Origin: Kalaharituber pfeilii
Lineage: Eukaryota > Ascomycota > Pezizomycetes > Pezizales > Pezizaceae
Length of the DNA: 64,000 bases
Assembly: GCA_015179045.1 (NCBI GenBank)
Contig: WHUZ01000005.1
Coordinates: 1,612,001 to 1,676,000, forward strand
Direction of reading: 5' to 3'
The notes under the pieces are model-generated. The model saw nothing but the letters and a program-made list of their open reading frames with translations, ran no database searches and was not told the DNA's origin. Positions 11,268 to 21,759 of the stretch are shown piece by piece (positions within the stretch are counted from its first letter, which is position 1; each line of letters starts with the position of its first letter). Made by a program: the position numbers and the translations under genes.

Positions 11268-12794
11268 TTTCCTTTGATCGCCTATCCAATGCTATCTCCA
11301 AGTCACGAGTACGTTCCTTGTCCAGAATACTATGAGTGAGAGACTGCTCAGCCGCAGAGCTGAGCTTTTGGATTAGAAGTAGTATTTCTGGTGCTGCTGG
11401 GTTTTCTTTATGAAGATGAAGAGCATAAAGAGTGGTTTGTTGGACTGCGCGAGAATTGGATGGGGTAGGAGGTATAGTCTTCCGGGGATTAGAAAGCATA
11501 AATTTTGGGCTATGGACTGTCACAGCTCTGAGTGGGTTACTCCTGTTTGTAGGTTGCGGAAGCTTGCTTAAGACTACTCGATAGTTGATTGGCCATATAC
11601 CACTGCTGGCAAATGCTGACTTGATATTTTTGGGAGTATAAGTAAGTTGACGAGCTTCTCGAAGAATGCTATATAGTGTCAGCTATTGATTCTAATTTAA
11701 ATCAACCTTGAGGCTAGTCTAACATACAGTAGAAAGTTTCTCTTGCTAATAGCTTCACGTCCAGTTCGCATAGCCTGTTCTACACCACGAGCGTAATAAT
11801 GCTGAAGGGGTCCAAAAAGTCCAACGTCTAATGGCTGCAAGAGATGTGTGGTATGAGGTGGGAGGCAAAATACAATAATATCATGCTGTATACAATAATG
11901 CAGAAAGTTCCAACTAAAGTGAGAGTTGTGACCATCAACGATAAGAAGTCGATATTGACGTGGAAGTGTTCGGAAAGAGGTGTGCGGTTCAAAACATAAC
12001 CGAAGATAGTCTGCACTCAGGATTTGATTCGTCCACCCTTTATCTGAATATGCGAAAACAGTATCCGAATCTTTTTCATTCAGATACTCATACCATGCAT
12101 CTTGATGTGATTTTCCCTTATAAATAATCATGGGTGGTAGTAAAAATCCATCTGCAGCAACCGTTTCTAGTAATGTAATAATCTCACGATTTCCGTCTTT
12201 CATCATAGGTGGACTTTTCCTCCCTCGCCTACAAATAACCTTCACTCGGGGTGACTTTCCCATCAATAAGCCCTTTTCATCCAGATTATAGATATATTGT
12301 GGTGAAAGTTGGTAATCATCAATGACTTTCTGTAGCTTTCGAAGGGCATCCTTAATAACTATAGGATAGGAGGATAAAATCCGTTGTTTTTTGACTTGAG
12401 AACTGAACTTAGTAGTCAATTCGGGATTTCGGTCTAGAAATCGTGAAATCCAATGTTTTCCCGGATTTTTGTCACATTCTCGAGCTCGAAGAATTGTTCG
12501 TGCCATTTCTCGTACCATATCTACCCGAAGCGGTAATCCCTGATTATCTAACCATATACACCACTCCTTAATTACTTTCTCCTCTGCTGGTGTTAATAGC
12601 TGTATATCCTCATTCGCTTGTCTTCGACTTTTTGTACCACCATTGATTCTTGCTCTTAATGTTGGATATGGTATCCCATAGTTATCTGCAGCAGCTCTAA
12701 TACTCTCTTCCTGTCCTAGGCGGTAGGCTTGTATTGCTTTTGCAATACTACATTCTCGCTGATCATCTTTCTGAAATTGTTTGATTCTACCCAT
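11268..12794 (-). pseudogene. pogo/Fot1-like DDE_1 transposase with one frameshift
   Basis: From the ATG at 12794 a 365-residue open frame carries a psq-type helix-turn-helix (about residues 12-55), a CENP-B/Tc5-type helix-turn-helix (about 64-130, ending KHWISRFLDRNPEL) and a DDE_1 catalytic core. The acidic triad is visible as D172 (YNLDEKG), D287 (IVDGHNSH) and D323 (HLLQPLDVGLF). The frame stops at 11697, but the expected C-terminal part (TYTPKNIKSAFASSGIWPIN through NPRKTIPPTPSNSRA) continues in another frame down to 11268. So the only evident damage is a frameshift plus one or two stops at about 11640-11700. It is the best-preserved transposase in the window. TIRs were not identified. 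Confidence 0.88.
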
Positions 12795-13155
12795 GATTGA
12801 CTGCTGGTGATAGAGAAGTCCGAGTTTTGCCAGAATTCTATATTATTCTTCATCTACGGTTTCTAATGCACTGGTTAACCCCTCTCATGATCTCTCAGAA
12901 AAAGCAATTTTTGGTTGGTTCGTTAGCATGTCTTGGTTCGTTAGTGCGTCACCTACAGTACCAACCCTGGAGGTATTGCAAAATGAGGGTAACGACCCCC
13001 GCACCCTTCCCCTTCACACAGAATACCCAGCAGTAGACCCGGCCATCTGGTGGGATATACTAGAGGGCCGTTTCAAGGCGGAGAACCTCTTGAAAATCAA
13101 TGCCTCCTTTTACCCCCTCACCGCGGCAAAGAAGCGGAAACAAGAAACCCTGACG

Positions 13156-13213
13156 TTTTTTTTTTTTTTTTTTATCACGTGACCCCGCATGCAGCTATTC
13201 GCCATGGCAGGGC
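13156..13213 (-). mobile_element. 58-bp LINE 3'-tail insertion
   Basis: An 18-nt T run (13156-13173) is followed by a 40-nt piece of the LINE 3' UTR in minus orientation (GACCCCGCATGCAGCTATTCGCCATGGCAGGGC region). The insertion is flanked on both sides by AAACCCTGACG (13145-13155 and 13214-13224), an 11-bp target-site duplication. It is therefore a complete, extremely 5'-truncated retrotransposition event inside DIRS-like gag copy A. Confidence 0.85.
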
Positions 13214-13300
13214 AAACCCTGACGTTGGGACCATACAAAGTCCCAACAACTACCCGCGATGTGGAAATCGAAGAATACCGCTCGATCCATACACTCATGC

Positions 13301-13367
13301 TAGTCTCGTAACCAGACGCTGACTAAGCGGACTTTCATGCATGGGTGTTGCTCCGGTTACGAGACTA
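13301..13367. mobile_element. 67-bp MITE with 13-bp TIRs and 9-bp target duplication
   Basis: The element begins TAGTCTCGTAACC and ends GGTTACGAGACTA, a perfect 13-bp terminal inverted repeat. CACTCATGC flanks it on both sides (13292-13300 and 13368-13376). A 9-bp target duplication is typical of Mutator-like (MULE) elements. The first ~24 bases recur almost unchanged at 42776, so a larger relative exists in this window. Confidence 0.8.
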
Positions 13368-13891
13368 CACTCATGCAGCCTTTCGAGGTATATTGTCAGG
13401 CCCTGGTCCAATTCGCCCCGCAGGGCGTCAAGCTCCCCCTGAGCACAGCTCTGGCTTTCTATTGGCACCGCCTCTATGACCTCTATCATTTGCACACATG
13501 GGAAAGCCTTCGAGTCTTCCACGTGGCGTTCTACCAGAAAAGGATCCTTCTTAATGTCTACGACCCTCAAGGCTGGCGGGAACAAGATCCCACACTACAA
13601 CACCTGTTAATGAGACATTTACCGCGGATTTCGATGGAACACCTACCGGCAAGCGAGGCAAAACACCAAAAACCATGGGGAACACCAGCACCGTCACGGG
13701 GGCCAAACCCCACCCCATGCCTTCGTTTCAATCAGGGTGCATGCAGAAGCCCGACCTGTCGATACGCGCACATCTGCATCTCATGTGCCAAACCCCACCC
13801 AAATTGCCAACAAACTACGCCGGCTATGGGAGCAGATGTAGCGTCATTAGCAGATCGCATTCAAGCATCTGTTGTTCTGTCAATCAACTGA

Positions 13892-14072
13892 TCCGTCTGG
13901 CCTTGAACCTATGACACCTTCGAACCCTTGATACCTCTGTACCCTTGACACCTTTTGAACTCTGGAACCTTCTGGAATGCTCCTCTTCTGGAACGCTCTT
14001 CTTGAACCTTGTTACCCTGAACCGACCTGAACCTCCGAATTCGCTAGAACGTAAAAGATTGGGTATATTGAG
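13892..14072 (+). repeat. Short degenerate repeat of CTTGAACC/CTTGACACC-type units
   Basis: Between the two gag copies the sequence is an imperfect array of phrases such as CCTTGAACCT, CCCTTGATACC, CCCTTGACACC, CTGGAACCTTCTGGAA. It contains no gene and may be the terminal or linker part of the DIRS-like element. Confidence 0.5.
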
Positions 14073-15055
14073 ATGGACAGATCCAATGCGATACCAGTCA
14101 ATGAAATTATCGCAGAATGGGGGGTTCAATGGCGCAGTACCTTGGCCACAAAAGAGCTGTGTCCTGAGTATTGGACCTGGTACCTTTTATTGCAGATGGC
14201 AAAAGTAGCCAAGGCATTCTCTTTGGAAGAAGCAGTTGGACTACTCCAGACAGCAAGAGATTTTAGGTTGACGCTCCCCTATGGTACGCATGTCAGACAT
14301 CTTCTTGTGGAAGATTGTGAGGCTGTTCCCCTTCAGAGAATACCCAGCAGTAGACCCGGGCGTCAAGCTCCGCATGAGCGCCGCTCTGGCTTTCTATAGG
14401 CACCGCCTCTATGACCTCTATCATTTGCACACATGGGAAAGCATTCGAGTCTTCCACGTGGCGTTCCATCAGAAAAGGATCCTTCTTGATGTCTACGACC
14501 CTCAAGGCTGGCGGGAACAAGATCCCACACTACAACACCTGTTAATGAGACGCTTGTTGAAACGTTGCACCATTGAGTAGTTCGTTTCATTCGTTTCATC
14601 TATCGCGCCCCTGTTGCTTCCCGGCGCTTATATTAGTTTGTATTACACTACTTCCTTTGTATGTCTACATTAGTGCCTATTTCTCGTAACTCTCGCTCAA
14701 TAGACTAGATGATACTTGCAATAACGACGAGCCCTCCCTTCAGGTGTTCTCCTATTGCTTCGCTGAACCCGCACACGGTATACACATTTTTTCAACGCTT
14801 ACCGCAGATTTCGACGGAACACCTACCGGCGAGCGAGGCAAAATGCCAAAAACCATGGGGAATACCAGCACCGTCACAGGGGCCAAACCCCATCCCATGC
14901 CTTCGTTTCAATCAGGGTACATGCAGAAGCCCGAACTGTCGATACGCGCACATCTGCATCTCATGCGCAAAACCCCACTCAAATTGCTAATAAACTACGC
15001 TGGCTACGGGGAAAATGTAGCGTTATTAGCAGATTGCATTCAAGGCTTGAGGTAG
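14073..15055 (+). pseudogene. DIRS-like gag, copy B, split by a solo LTR
   Basis: The frame starts MDRSNAIPVNEIIAEWGVQW at 14073 and continues through TKELCPEYWTWYLLLQMAK. It shifts near 14280, and the section from EYPAVDP jumps straight to GVKLRMSAALAFY, so the stretch present in copy A between those points is deleted. After QHLLMRR a 240-bp solo LTR intervenes. The reading then resumes exactly as QISTEHLPASEAKCQK and the Cys/His-rich segment PCLRFNQGTCRSPNCRYAH. It lies immediately upstream of the RT at 15135, in the order expected for gag then pol. Confidence 0.68.
14555..14794 (+). mobile_element. Solo LTR (copia-like) with 5-bp target duplication
   Basis: The 240-bp segment starts TGTTGAAACG and ends TTTTTTCA. 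ACGCT lies on both sides (14550-14554 and 14795-14799). Removing the segment and one ACGCT restores collinearity with gag copy A. The 3' third (CCCTTCAGGTGTTCTCC, CACACGGTATACACATTTT) resembles the LTR ends at 7654 and 16639. Confidence 0.88.
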
Positions 15056-15134
15056 CAATTAGAGGGAGGATCACAAGAGGTAGAAATTGAATCAAAATAC
15101 TGTCCTAGCTCTGAATCCTTCATATATTTTCCAT

Positions 15135-16262
15135 ATCACATGACATCCCGCAGTGACCATCCCGCAAAAGTTGATCCAGGCCCACTTCAGGCCGAAGGTT
15201 GGGCCCACTGGCTGAAAAACCACCCAGACCGCTATTATATTGATACGCTCATAAATAATCCAATATGGGGCCAAGATAGGCTAAGCCGGGCCAGCCCAGC
15301 AGATCCTAAGCAAAAACCTCCCATCCGCAAATGACGCCCCGCAAGTTCTCACGAAAGACCTCCAGGAGCAGATTACCCATGGACGGGTTAGCCAGGTCGC
15401 AGCACTACCAAAAACATTTATTTCCTCCCCCCTAGGCCTTGTCCTAGAAGCTGACGGAGGCTGGCAGAGAATACACCACCTATCACACCGACATGGCAAC
15501 TCAGTCAACGACCACATACCACCTACGTGGGGCACCCTCGTATATGTTAAATTCAACGAGGCACTCGTGGCAGTTGCAAAGAGAGGGAAGGGAGCCATTC
15601 TGGTCAAACGAGATCTAGCCAATACATTCCGTCATATCCCAGTGTCCCGGAGGACTGGTGGCTACTAGGCTTCTCCTGGGAAGGAAGCTAGTAGTATGAC
15701 AAGTACTTACCATTCGGCCGCCAGACCTCGCCCTTCATTTTCGATCTATTTGCAAAAAGGCTGTGATGGATCCTGGAAAACGAGAAAGGCTGGGAGGACA
15801 TACTTCAGTACTTAGACGACTTCCTAAAGGTGCTGGATCCACATGCGGATGCAAGTCAGTATGAGCAAGATTTTGCACAAATCTGCCGGGATCTCGGGTC
15901 CAAAATCAAGGACTTCAAAAGCCTATGGGCAACAGTAGCCGAATTCCTAGGAATTCTAATAGACACAGATGCCATACAGGCACACCTGCCGTCAGATAAA
16001 CATACGAAGGCACTCCTACTTCTGAGGCTCTATCTAAAACGCCGGTCACTAACCCTACTCGAACTTCAATCATTAACAGGTTTCCTATCGTTTGCGGCTA
16101 AAGTGGTACCTATGGGCCGTACCTTCCTGAGACGCCTGTACAATGCACTTTCGTCCTACTCCACACCTACTCGAAGGTGCCACATCACCGCCGACATGTG
16201 AGCAGATCTGCAGTGGTGGCTAAATTTCCTCTCATCTTGGGATGAGTGTCACAAGTGGACTC
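15135..16262 (+). pseudogene. DIRS-like reverse transcriptase/RNase H, frameshifted
   Basis: Pieces in several frames follow one another: YIDTLINNPIWGQDRLSRA, VSQVAALPKTFISSPLGLVL, GAILVKRDLANTFRHIPVS, YDKYLPFGRQTSPFIFDLFA, the catalytic box QYLDDFLKVLD and, open from 15830 to 16201, LGSKIKDFKSLWATVAEFLG and LTLLELQSLTGFLSFAAKVV. The run P.G..R..HLS..HG.S.N, K.D...FR.IPV, YLDDFL and LQSL.GFLSFA..VV..GR.FLRRL is characteristic of DIRS/Ngaro-type RT with the attached RNase H. At least three stops and several frame changes make it non-functional. No tyrosine recombinase is visible downstream, where a copia LTR fragment begins. Confidence 0.85.
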
Positions 16263-16399
16263 TATCCTAGCAACTACCCCTGCCACATTGTATGCAACTT
16301 TGCGCGCTTCTGAAGACTTACCCTTGATACCGAGTACATATATGAACTTCCCAGCGGAGGACCCAGTGCATAGAGTAGGGGGATTAGGTGCAGCGCGCC

Positions 16400-16639
16400 C
16401 CACGCTCATAGCACCACGGTGCTCTCTTTACAAGCCATGCATCCATGACTCTTGATACCCTCCTGATATGTTACTCTTTCCTATCTAGTTACAGTTCTAT
16501 AACCATGTAATGCTACACTACTTCATGTATATAATGCGTTCATCTTGCGACTGGACTTCTCCAATGATGACGAGTACTCCCTTCGGTGTTCTCTTTTCGT
16601 TACCCTGAGCTCGCATCCCACGGTATACACATTTTATCA
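16400..16639 (+). repeat. Copia LTR fragment
   Basis: The segment from about 16400 to ACATTTTATCA at 16639 aligns by eye with 7405-7654. Shared features are the CTCTCTTTACAAGC, GACTCTTGATACC, CTTTCCTATCTAGTTA and GTATATAAT blocks and the CCCTTCGGTGTTCTC end. Its 5' part is missing and no target duplication is apparent. Confidence 0.65.
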
Positions 16640-18405
16640 GAACAATTATTTAGGCTTCGGAGATTTGTCCACGGGTTGGGATTTGAGACCCTCCTCCCAA
16701 TACGCAAGCTACGGGGGGTTTGCGAAGCACGGCTTGAGGGAGGCGGATTAAGGCTAACCGAATTCGAATCGACAACAAACTTGTAGAAAGGATTATATTT
16801 TCTTTCAAATCATGCATATTCATAAGTTGAAACCTGTAACCTAAATGGTTAAAAGCTAAGGCCCCCTTGATATCTGCGTCTCTTTTTTTTTTTTTTTTTT
16901 TTTTCACCCTTCTTACGGTATATCTCGCAATTATTTTTCAACTGCTTCTAAGTACTTTAGCAGCCGGCGTAGCACGGAAGCCAGAATGTAGAGCGGAATA
17001 CCATAAAGGGAACAGGCTTCGATTATAAGAGAATCGTATCCTCCTCCATCTCATCGCTCATCAATTGCCTCCTTTCCCCCACGACCCCTTTAGGGAACCA
17101 ACCTCCCCTAGTTAGTCGGGTGGGCGTTATCTAATTCTGAAACCTGTCGAAACTTGTGGGGTTGCGAAACAAACTCACTTGGCCCCGTTGCGAACATGGT
17201 AGTAGTCTGGCTTGATTAATTTTGGTGAAGCTTGTTGAGAGAAGATCCAATGACTCCGAATCCACCCTTACAGCAGTAGCTTGTTTGTTTCCAGAAGTTA
17301 CTTACTCGGTTTATTTTTTTTTTTCCTTTTTTTTTTTTTTTCCCGGGTAATTAAGCCTATTGGCTTTGCGCATGTATCTCTAGCTAGAAATCACAAGTAA
17401 TAAGTTAGAGGTTGTACGCCGACGTTGAATCTTCGGTACTGGTATGCGTTCTCGTGCCCAGACTCTCATTTGTATGCACTAAGAGCTACCCTGATATTTT
17501 CCTATCCGCTTCTGCCAACAGGCGTAATAACACCGTTAAGTTGGGCCATGTACACACTTACTCTGTTGGGGAATATCCTCTTGAGTTTCTCATGCACCAG
17601 CCGACCTTTTCCTTCGCCTAAATGCTATACAGAACTCTTGTACTAATCGTCTGAGCCGACTCAGAAAATCATTGTACGGAGGTCCTTGTTCGAATTCATT
17701 TTGTTGACATATGCCAATATTGCTTCAGAGATAACGACTTCTACTATCCAGCTGATTTTGCTCCCCTTCAGCTAGTTACGAGACTACCCCTTCAGGCCCC
17801 GGGTTCTAAAATACACCAGCGTGCGGAATATACGTTTCCACTTCTTCTAGAGTCTGAAGGGGTCACCATGTGCATCCCTAGATTCTCTTAATTATCCTTG
17901 AGTTCTCGATCCAATAGCCCACCATGTCGTCCTTGTATAACGCCGCAATAATGCCTCTGCATTCCTCAGAACCCCTCTTCTTCCATGTCCCACACGGCCA
18001 CTGTCACTGTCCATACTCTTTCAGCTTTAACATCCTCTTATTGGCAGACTTCTGCCAGTCTAGCCTGCCCTCTCAAACTCTGTGATTGCTATTTGCCCTC
18101 TTATAGCCCCATTCCTTCTACGCCGGCACCATCTTCTTGTACGATGATGTAACTACAAATTTCTTTATATCCCCTTACCATTTTCCGTCCCTCGCTTTCT
18201 GCTTTTATCTCCGTTGCCCAGCTCCTATAATGAAATACACATTAGACATTTCAAGATTCACAGGAGCTATAAATGTAGAGCAAGGACAGTAAAGCTATAA
18301 CGGTGCACTAAGGGAAAAATGTAAAGAGGAGCATGACAGCAGAGGTATCGGTTCTATATGCGGTTATCTGCTGGAGCTTCAAAATCGTCATCATTACCTT
18401 CTTCC
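16640..18405. other. No gene recognised; poly(T) tracts
   Basis: The stretch has a 22-nt T run at 16883-16904 and interrupted T tracts at 17317-17341, which may mark old retrotransposed tails. Short open frames at 17412-17646 show no domain. I see no RNA gene or promoter that can be supported. Confidence 0.35.
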
Positions 18406-18605
18406 TCGGTCTTGATCTGGGAAAGTCAACTCATTATAGCAGTTTTTTGACTACTCGAGAGCTGCAAAATCGGACTTTCACCAGTTGGATGTTACTATAT
18501 TGTAGCTATCCTTCTAACCAATATACTACATGCTTAAGAGGCAATTAAGTTCAAGAAAGATTCAATTGTGATCATCCATCTCTCCCACATCTAAGACTCT
18601 AAGAT
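18406..18605 (+). pseudogene. Second PIF/Harbinger transposase C-terminal fragment
   Basis: The sequence from GGGAAAGTCAACTCATTATA through ATCCTTCTAACCAATATACTACATGCTTAAGAGGCAATTAAGTTC tracks 3710-3900 closely, including the TTGTAGCTATCCTTCTAACC block. It is a truncated copy of the last ~190 bp of the Harbinger transposase with small indels. Confidence 0.75.
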
Positions 18606-19001
18606 GAGCAAAAAGAGTCAGTAGGGGGATGAACAAAGCTTGACTCGGTCACGGAAGTTGCAGCAGCAGTTGAGGATATGACTGAGGCGATCTTTTTTTC
18701 TTCTGAAAATATCATTACTCATGTGCCGCCCTATGGGCTATGACGAGACTGCTGGTCCTCGTTGATCTTTTCAATGCTTGCCACCACTTTGTCTCTTCTG
18801 GTGAAAATGAAGACTGATTTATATCGTCTCCTACTACCGCTGTCCACCGGTCCTTGCCATCTGTTCCTTCACATCCTTCAACACCTGTCGATGTAGGTCC
18901 TCTGCCCCCAAGCCCAACAGAGCATCAGATTCTCAATCATCTTAGCTCCTAATCTGTTGCATCGGTAAGGGATGATATCTCGGGCAGTGCTAAATGCACG
19001 C
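18606..19001. other. No gene recognised
   Basis: Mixed-composition sequence between a Harbinger fragment and a LINE tail. No open frame of note, no repeats and no RNA-like structure could be supported. Confidence 0.3.
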
Positions 19002-19745
19002 CCTCGTAGCCCCGCTTGCGGCTGTTAGGGCCCCTGGGTCTAGACCCCTTGATGCTCGGAGGCAAGCATGTCTACCTAAAAAAATAAAAATTATTTTTTA
19101 TTTTTTATTAGACCTTCTTATTTATATAATAAATAAGAAAGGAAATCATCCACCACCTACTCGACATACGAGACTTGCACCCCCTTCCCGTTCTCCTGCT
19201 GCTCCACCCACTTCCTGCTTCCTCTTCTCGAAGTCCACCCAGTCTCCCCATCCTTCCGGATATGCAACCTCCTCACACCTGAAAGCCAGGTGGTCCACCG
19301 TCTGTCTCTCCCCACATCCGCATACCGCCCCCTCTGCTGCCTTTCCAATCTTCATATCCCCAATCCTTCGTCATCCCCTTCCCCGTCCCCGTCCGCAGCC
19401 TTGTGAAGGTGGTGGCCGCCCCTCTGCCCCACCTCATCACCGCTCCGCCCCTAAACCCAGGCTCTCTTCTTTCCGCTGCCCGCAGTTGCTTCCACTTCTG
19501 CCGCAGCCCACCACCGATCTACCAATCCGCCCCGCTGCCTTCTTTGCTTCCGCGTCCGCCGCTTCGTTCCCCTCTATGCCGATCTGGGCTTTCACCCACA
19601 TTGCTTTGTTTCCCCCCCTCTCTTCTTCCTCTCCGCAATCTGATCTAACACCCCTTCAGGTTGGCAGTTCTCACCTTACCCCTGATGCCCGCCTTCTTCA
19701 CCGCCGCAATTGCGGCTTGTGAAGCCATAGAACCTGCTGGAAGAC
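19002..19745 (-). mobile_element. 5'-truncated LINE with RNase H and C-terminal ORF2 part
   Basis: Read on the minus strand, 19745 to 19520 encodes SMASQAAIAAVKKAGIRGK and WVKAQIGIEGNEAADAEAKK, the end of a non-LTR RNase H domain (the GNEAAD..AK box). 19355-19146 encodes CGCGERQTVDHLAFRCEEVA, the same C-terminal Cys/His segment as at 9180. The 3' UTR follows to about 19002 and matches 9460-9535 in inverse orientation. Frameshifts and a stop are present. Confidence 0.78.
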
Positions 19746-20444
19746 CCAGAATCCACCAGCGACAGGTATCGCCGAGCTTATTCCCGATATTCCTGACGCT
19801 TCTACCCGCTTCCAGTCATTTCCTTGGCCATCCATGTACTTCCTGTCGTTTCCTTTGTTTTCCATGTACTTCCAGTCGGTTTGCCATGTACTTCGTTGTT
19901 TGTTTGCTCGTTTGATTGTTTGCTTGGATTTGCCACCAAGAGTTTTCTATAAAGAGGCCCTTTGCCCTCCTCCCTCTTGCTTCTCCATGCAACAACTTGT
20001 ATCCTACCCAAGTTGTGTATTTAGCTTTTCAATACATCTACCTCTCGATATCACATAGCTCCGACTGCCTCTGCCTCTGCCTCTGCCTCTACTGTGCGAT
20101 CTACAGAGCGCAGGCAGGCAGGAGGCGGCAGGCGACGGTTCAGCAGTTTGCGGCGGTAAGGTGGTTCAACGGTTTACAGCGGTACGGCAGTTCAGCGGAT
20201 CGGCACAGCAGGTAACTACTCTACTTAGTAGAAACTAAATACAAGAGGTTGCATAAACACACAGCCATGAAGACCACTTATATACACTTTTGAGACTGCA
20301 ATACGCACTCAGGTCACATCCTTTTTACCCATATATTGTACCGACATCCCGAAATGCTTGTCAGAGGTCACCTTTTAGCGTGAAGCTATTTACCTGGCTC
20401 GCTATACAATATCCCGTTACAGGAAATGGCTTTCCGGTGTCCGA
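19746..20444 (+). other. LTR- or promoter-like segment, no gene
   Basis: A TATAAA at 19948-19953 is followed by CAACTTGTATCCTACCCAAG and AATACATCTACCTCTCGATATCACA, the arrangement often seen in Ty3/gypsy LTRs. Repeated CATGTACTTCC phrases precede it (19830-19890). A (CTCTGC)n microsatellite sits at about 20065-20092. No matching second LTR was seen, so this is tentative. Confidence 0.35.
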
Positions 20445-20830
20445 TAGGGTGTGCAAATGGGTTGGGTAACCCGTAACCCAACCCGCCTGACCCGCTCCAG
20501 TGGGTGGGTTCCGCCTCTGCCGAGGACCCGTCGGGTGGGTTCGCCATTTGAGAACCCGCTCGCGGAGTTCCGTGAAACCCGCAAAAACCCGCAATGAGTA
20601 TAAGCAGCCATATATATGCGCTGGAATGGAAGTATCAGCAGCCATATATGCGTGCCAGAATAGAAGTGTAAGCAGCCATATATATAGCGCTAGAATGGAA
20701 GTATTAGCAGCCATATATGCGCGCCGCAATGGCAGTATAAGCAGCCATATATGCGCACTAGAATAGAAGTGTAAGCAGGTATATATACGCACTGGAATGG
20801 AAGTATCAGCAGCCATATATGCGACCCCAG
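20445..20830 (+). mobile_element. TIR element with 34-bp minisatellite, right end missing
   Basis: The element begins AGGGTGTGCAAATGGGT, then a GC-rich block built of AACCCG/ACCCGC words. From 20600 follows an array of about seven diverged units of roughly 34 bp based on GAATGGAAGTATCAGCAGCCATATATGCG. The same order of parts, inverted, occurs at 22763-23328 with both ends present. The TIR and the ACCCG-rich subterminal region resemble hAT-type MITEs. Confidence 0.65.
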
Positions 20831-20978
20831 TTGTTGCGATAGATGTCACTTACGACTAATCCCTGGGATTGACTATGTGGAAACTATAGGACCCATCATG
20901 CTACCGCTACTAAACGTTTCCGACGTGTATACTACTCCTCCGAGAAAAACGCCCACATCTAAAGTATAACAAGAAGCT

Positions 20979-21698
20979 ATGAAATCTGCACTACATCAAT
21001 TTCACAAACATCTGTCCTCAGTATATAGTTTTGGTACAAATTCTTTTAGTAATGAATTTGTATTTCTGAGTGATGATGATATTAACCGTATATCAAGGTG
21101 TTGTACAGATGTGTTTGACTTTGCTTCTTTACAAAAAGTACTCACAGGAAAGCGGAAAATTCTTTATTCACCTTTAGGGATGCATATTGATGCTCTACTA
21201 ACCCTACTCAAACATGTTCTAGCAAATATCACTGTGGCCGCAAAGCCTACTCGAGGACCGTGGGTAGGAGTCTTAGAGGTTGCGGAAACCTCAAAGCAGT
21301 TTCCGCAACCCCCGGAAACCACAAAGCAGTTTCCGCAGCTACCGGAAACCTCAGTGCAGTTTCTGCAACCACCAATGCAGTCCGAAACCTCAAAGCAGTT
21401 TCTGCAAGCCCCGGAAACTACAAAGCAGTTTCCGCAACCACCGGAAACCTCAAAGCAGTTTCCGCAACCCCCAGAAATGCAATCCCCGCTTCCGCAACCT
21501 CCGAAAGCCCAAATGCAGCTTGGAGAACTCCAACAGAATAATACTCCAAATAAAACACAACCATCTGAATTCTCAATCACTATATTGGAAAATAATGAAA
21601 CCCTAATTCCTGCCATAGCCCCTAATACTGCACCAAAAAAATTAGGGTGCCCCCGTGGGGGCGCTCGGCCATTTGTACCTCCCATATACGCAATCTAG
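20979..21698 (+). CDS. 239-residue protein with PETSKQFPQPP tandem repeats, unassigned
   Basis: The open frame starts MKSALHQFHKHLSSVYSFGT. It has a helical N-terminal 90 residues (DDDINRISRCCTDVFDFASL, LLTLLKHVLANI), then about eight imperfect repeats of PETSKQFPQPP (33 nt units with shorter variants), and a C-terminal basic tail KKLGCPRGGARPFVP that loosely resembles an AT-hook. Upstream the same frame continues as TPPRKTPTSKV before a TAA at about 20970, suggesting a longer ancestral protein. It sits among transposon relics (TIR elements on both sides and a gypsy integrase scrap just downstream), so an element-encoded origin is likely. I do not recognise a family. Confidence 0.45.
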   Translation: MKSALHQFHKHLSSVYSFGTNSFSNEFVFLSDDDINRISRCCTDVFDFASLQKVLTGKRKILYSPLGMHIDALLTLLKHVLANITVAAKPTRGPWVGVLEVAETSKQFPQPPETTKQFPQLPETSVQFLQPPMQSETSKQFLQAPETTKQFPQPPETSKQFPQPPEMQSPLPQPPKAQMQLGELQQNNTPNKTQPSEFSITILENNETLIPAIAPNTAPKKLGCPRGGARPFVPPIYAI

Positions 21699-21759
21699 AT
21701 GAGAAACTCCGGTTTATTGAGCAGGCTAGGTTGGCTCATAGTATCAGCGAGACATGAAC

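Larger units (their letters stand above)
12940..13891 (+). pseudogene. DIRS-like gag, copy A, interrupted by two small insertions
   Basis: The coding sequence begins around EYPAVDPAIWWDILEGRFKA (13020) and is broken at 13155 by a LINE tail and at 13300 by a MITE. It resumes as QPFEVYCQALVQFAPQGVKL, LYDLYHLHTWESLRVFHVAF and DPQGWREQDPTLQHLLM. It ends with a zinc-binding segment PCLRFNQGACRSPTCRYAH followed by ICISCAKPHPNC, which looks like a CCCH finger plus further Cys/His ligands. A second copy lies at 14073-15055, just upstream of a DIRS-like reverse transcriptase, so the gag assignment rests on that linkage. There is no recombinase or RT attached to copy A. Confidence 0.65.
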
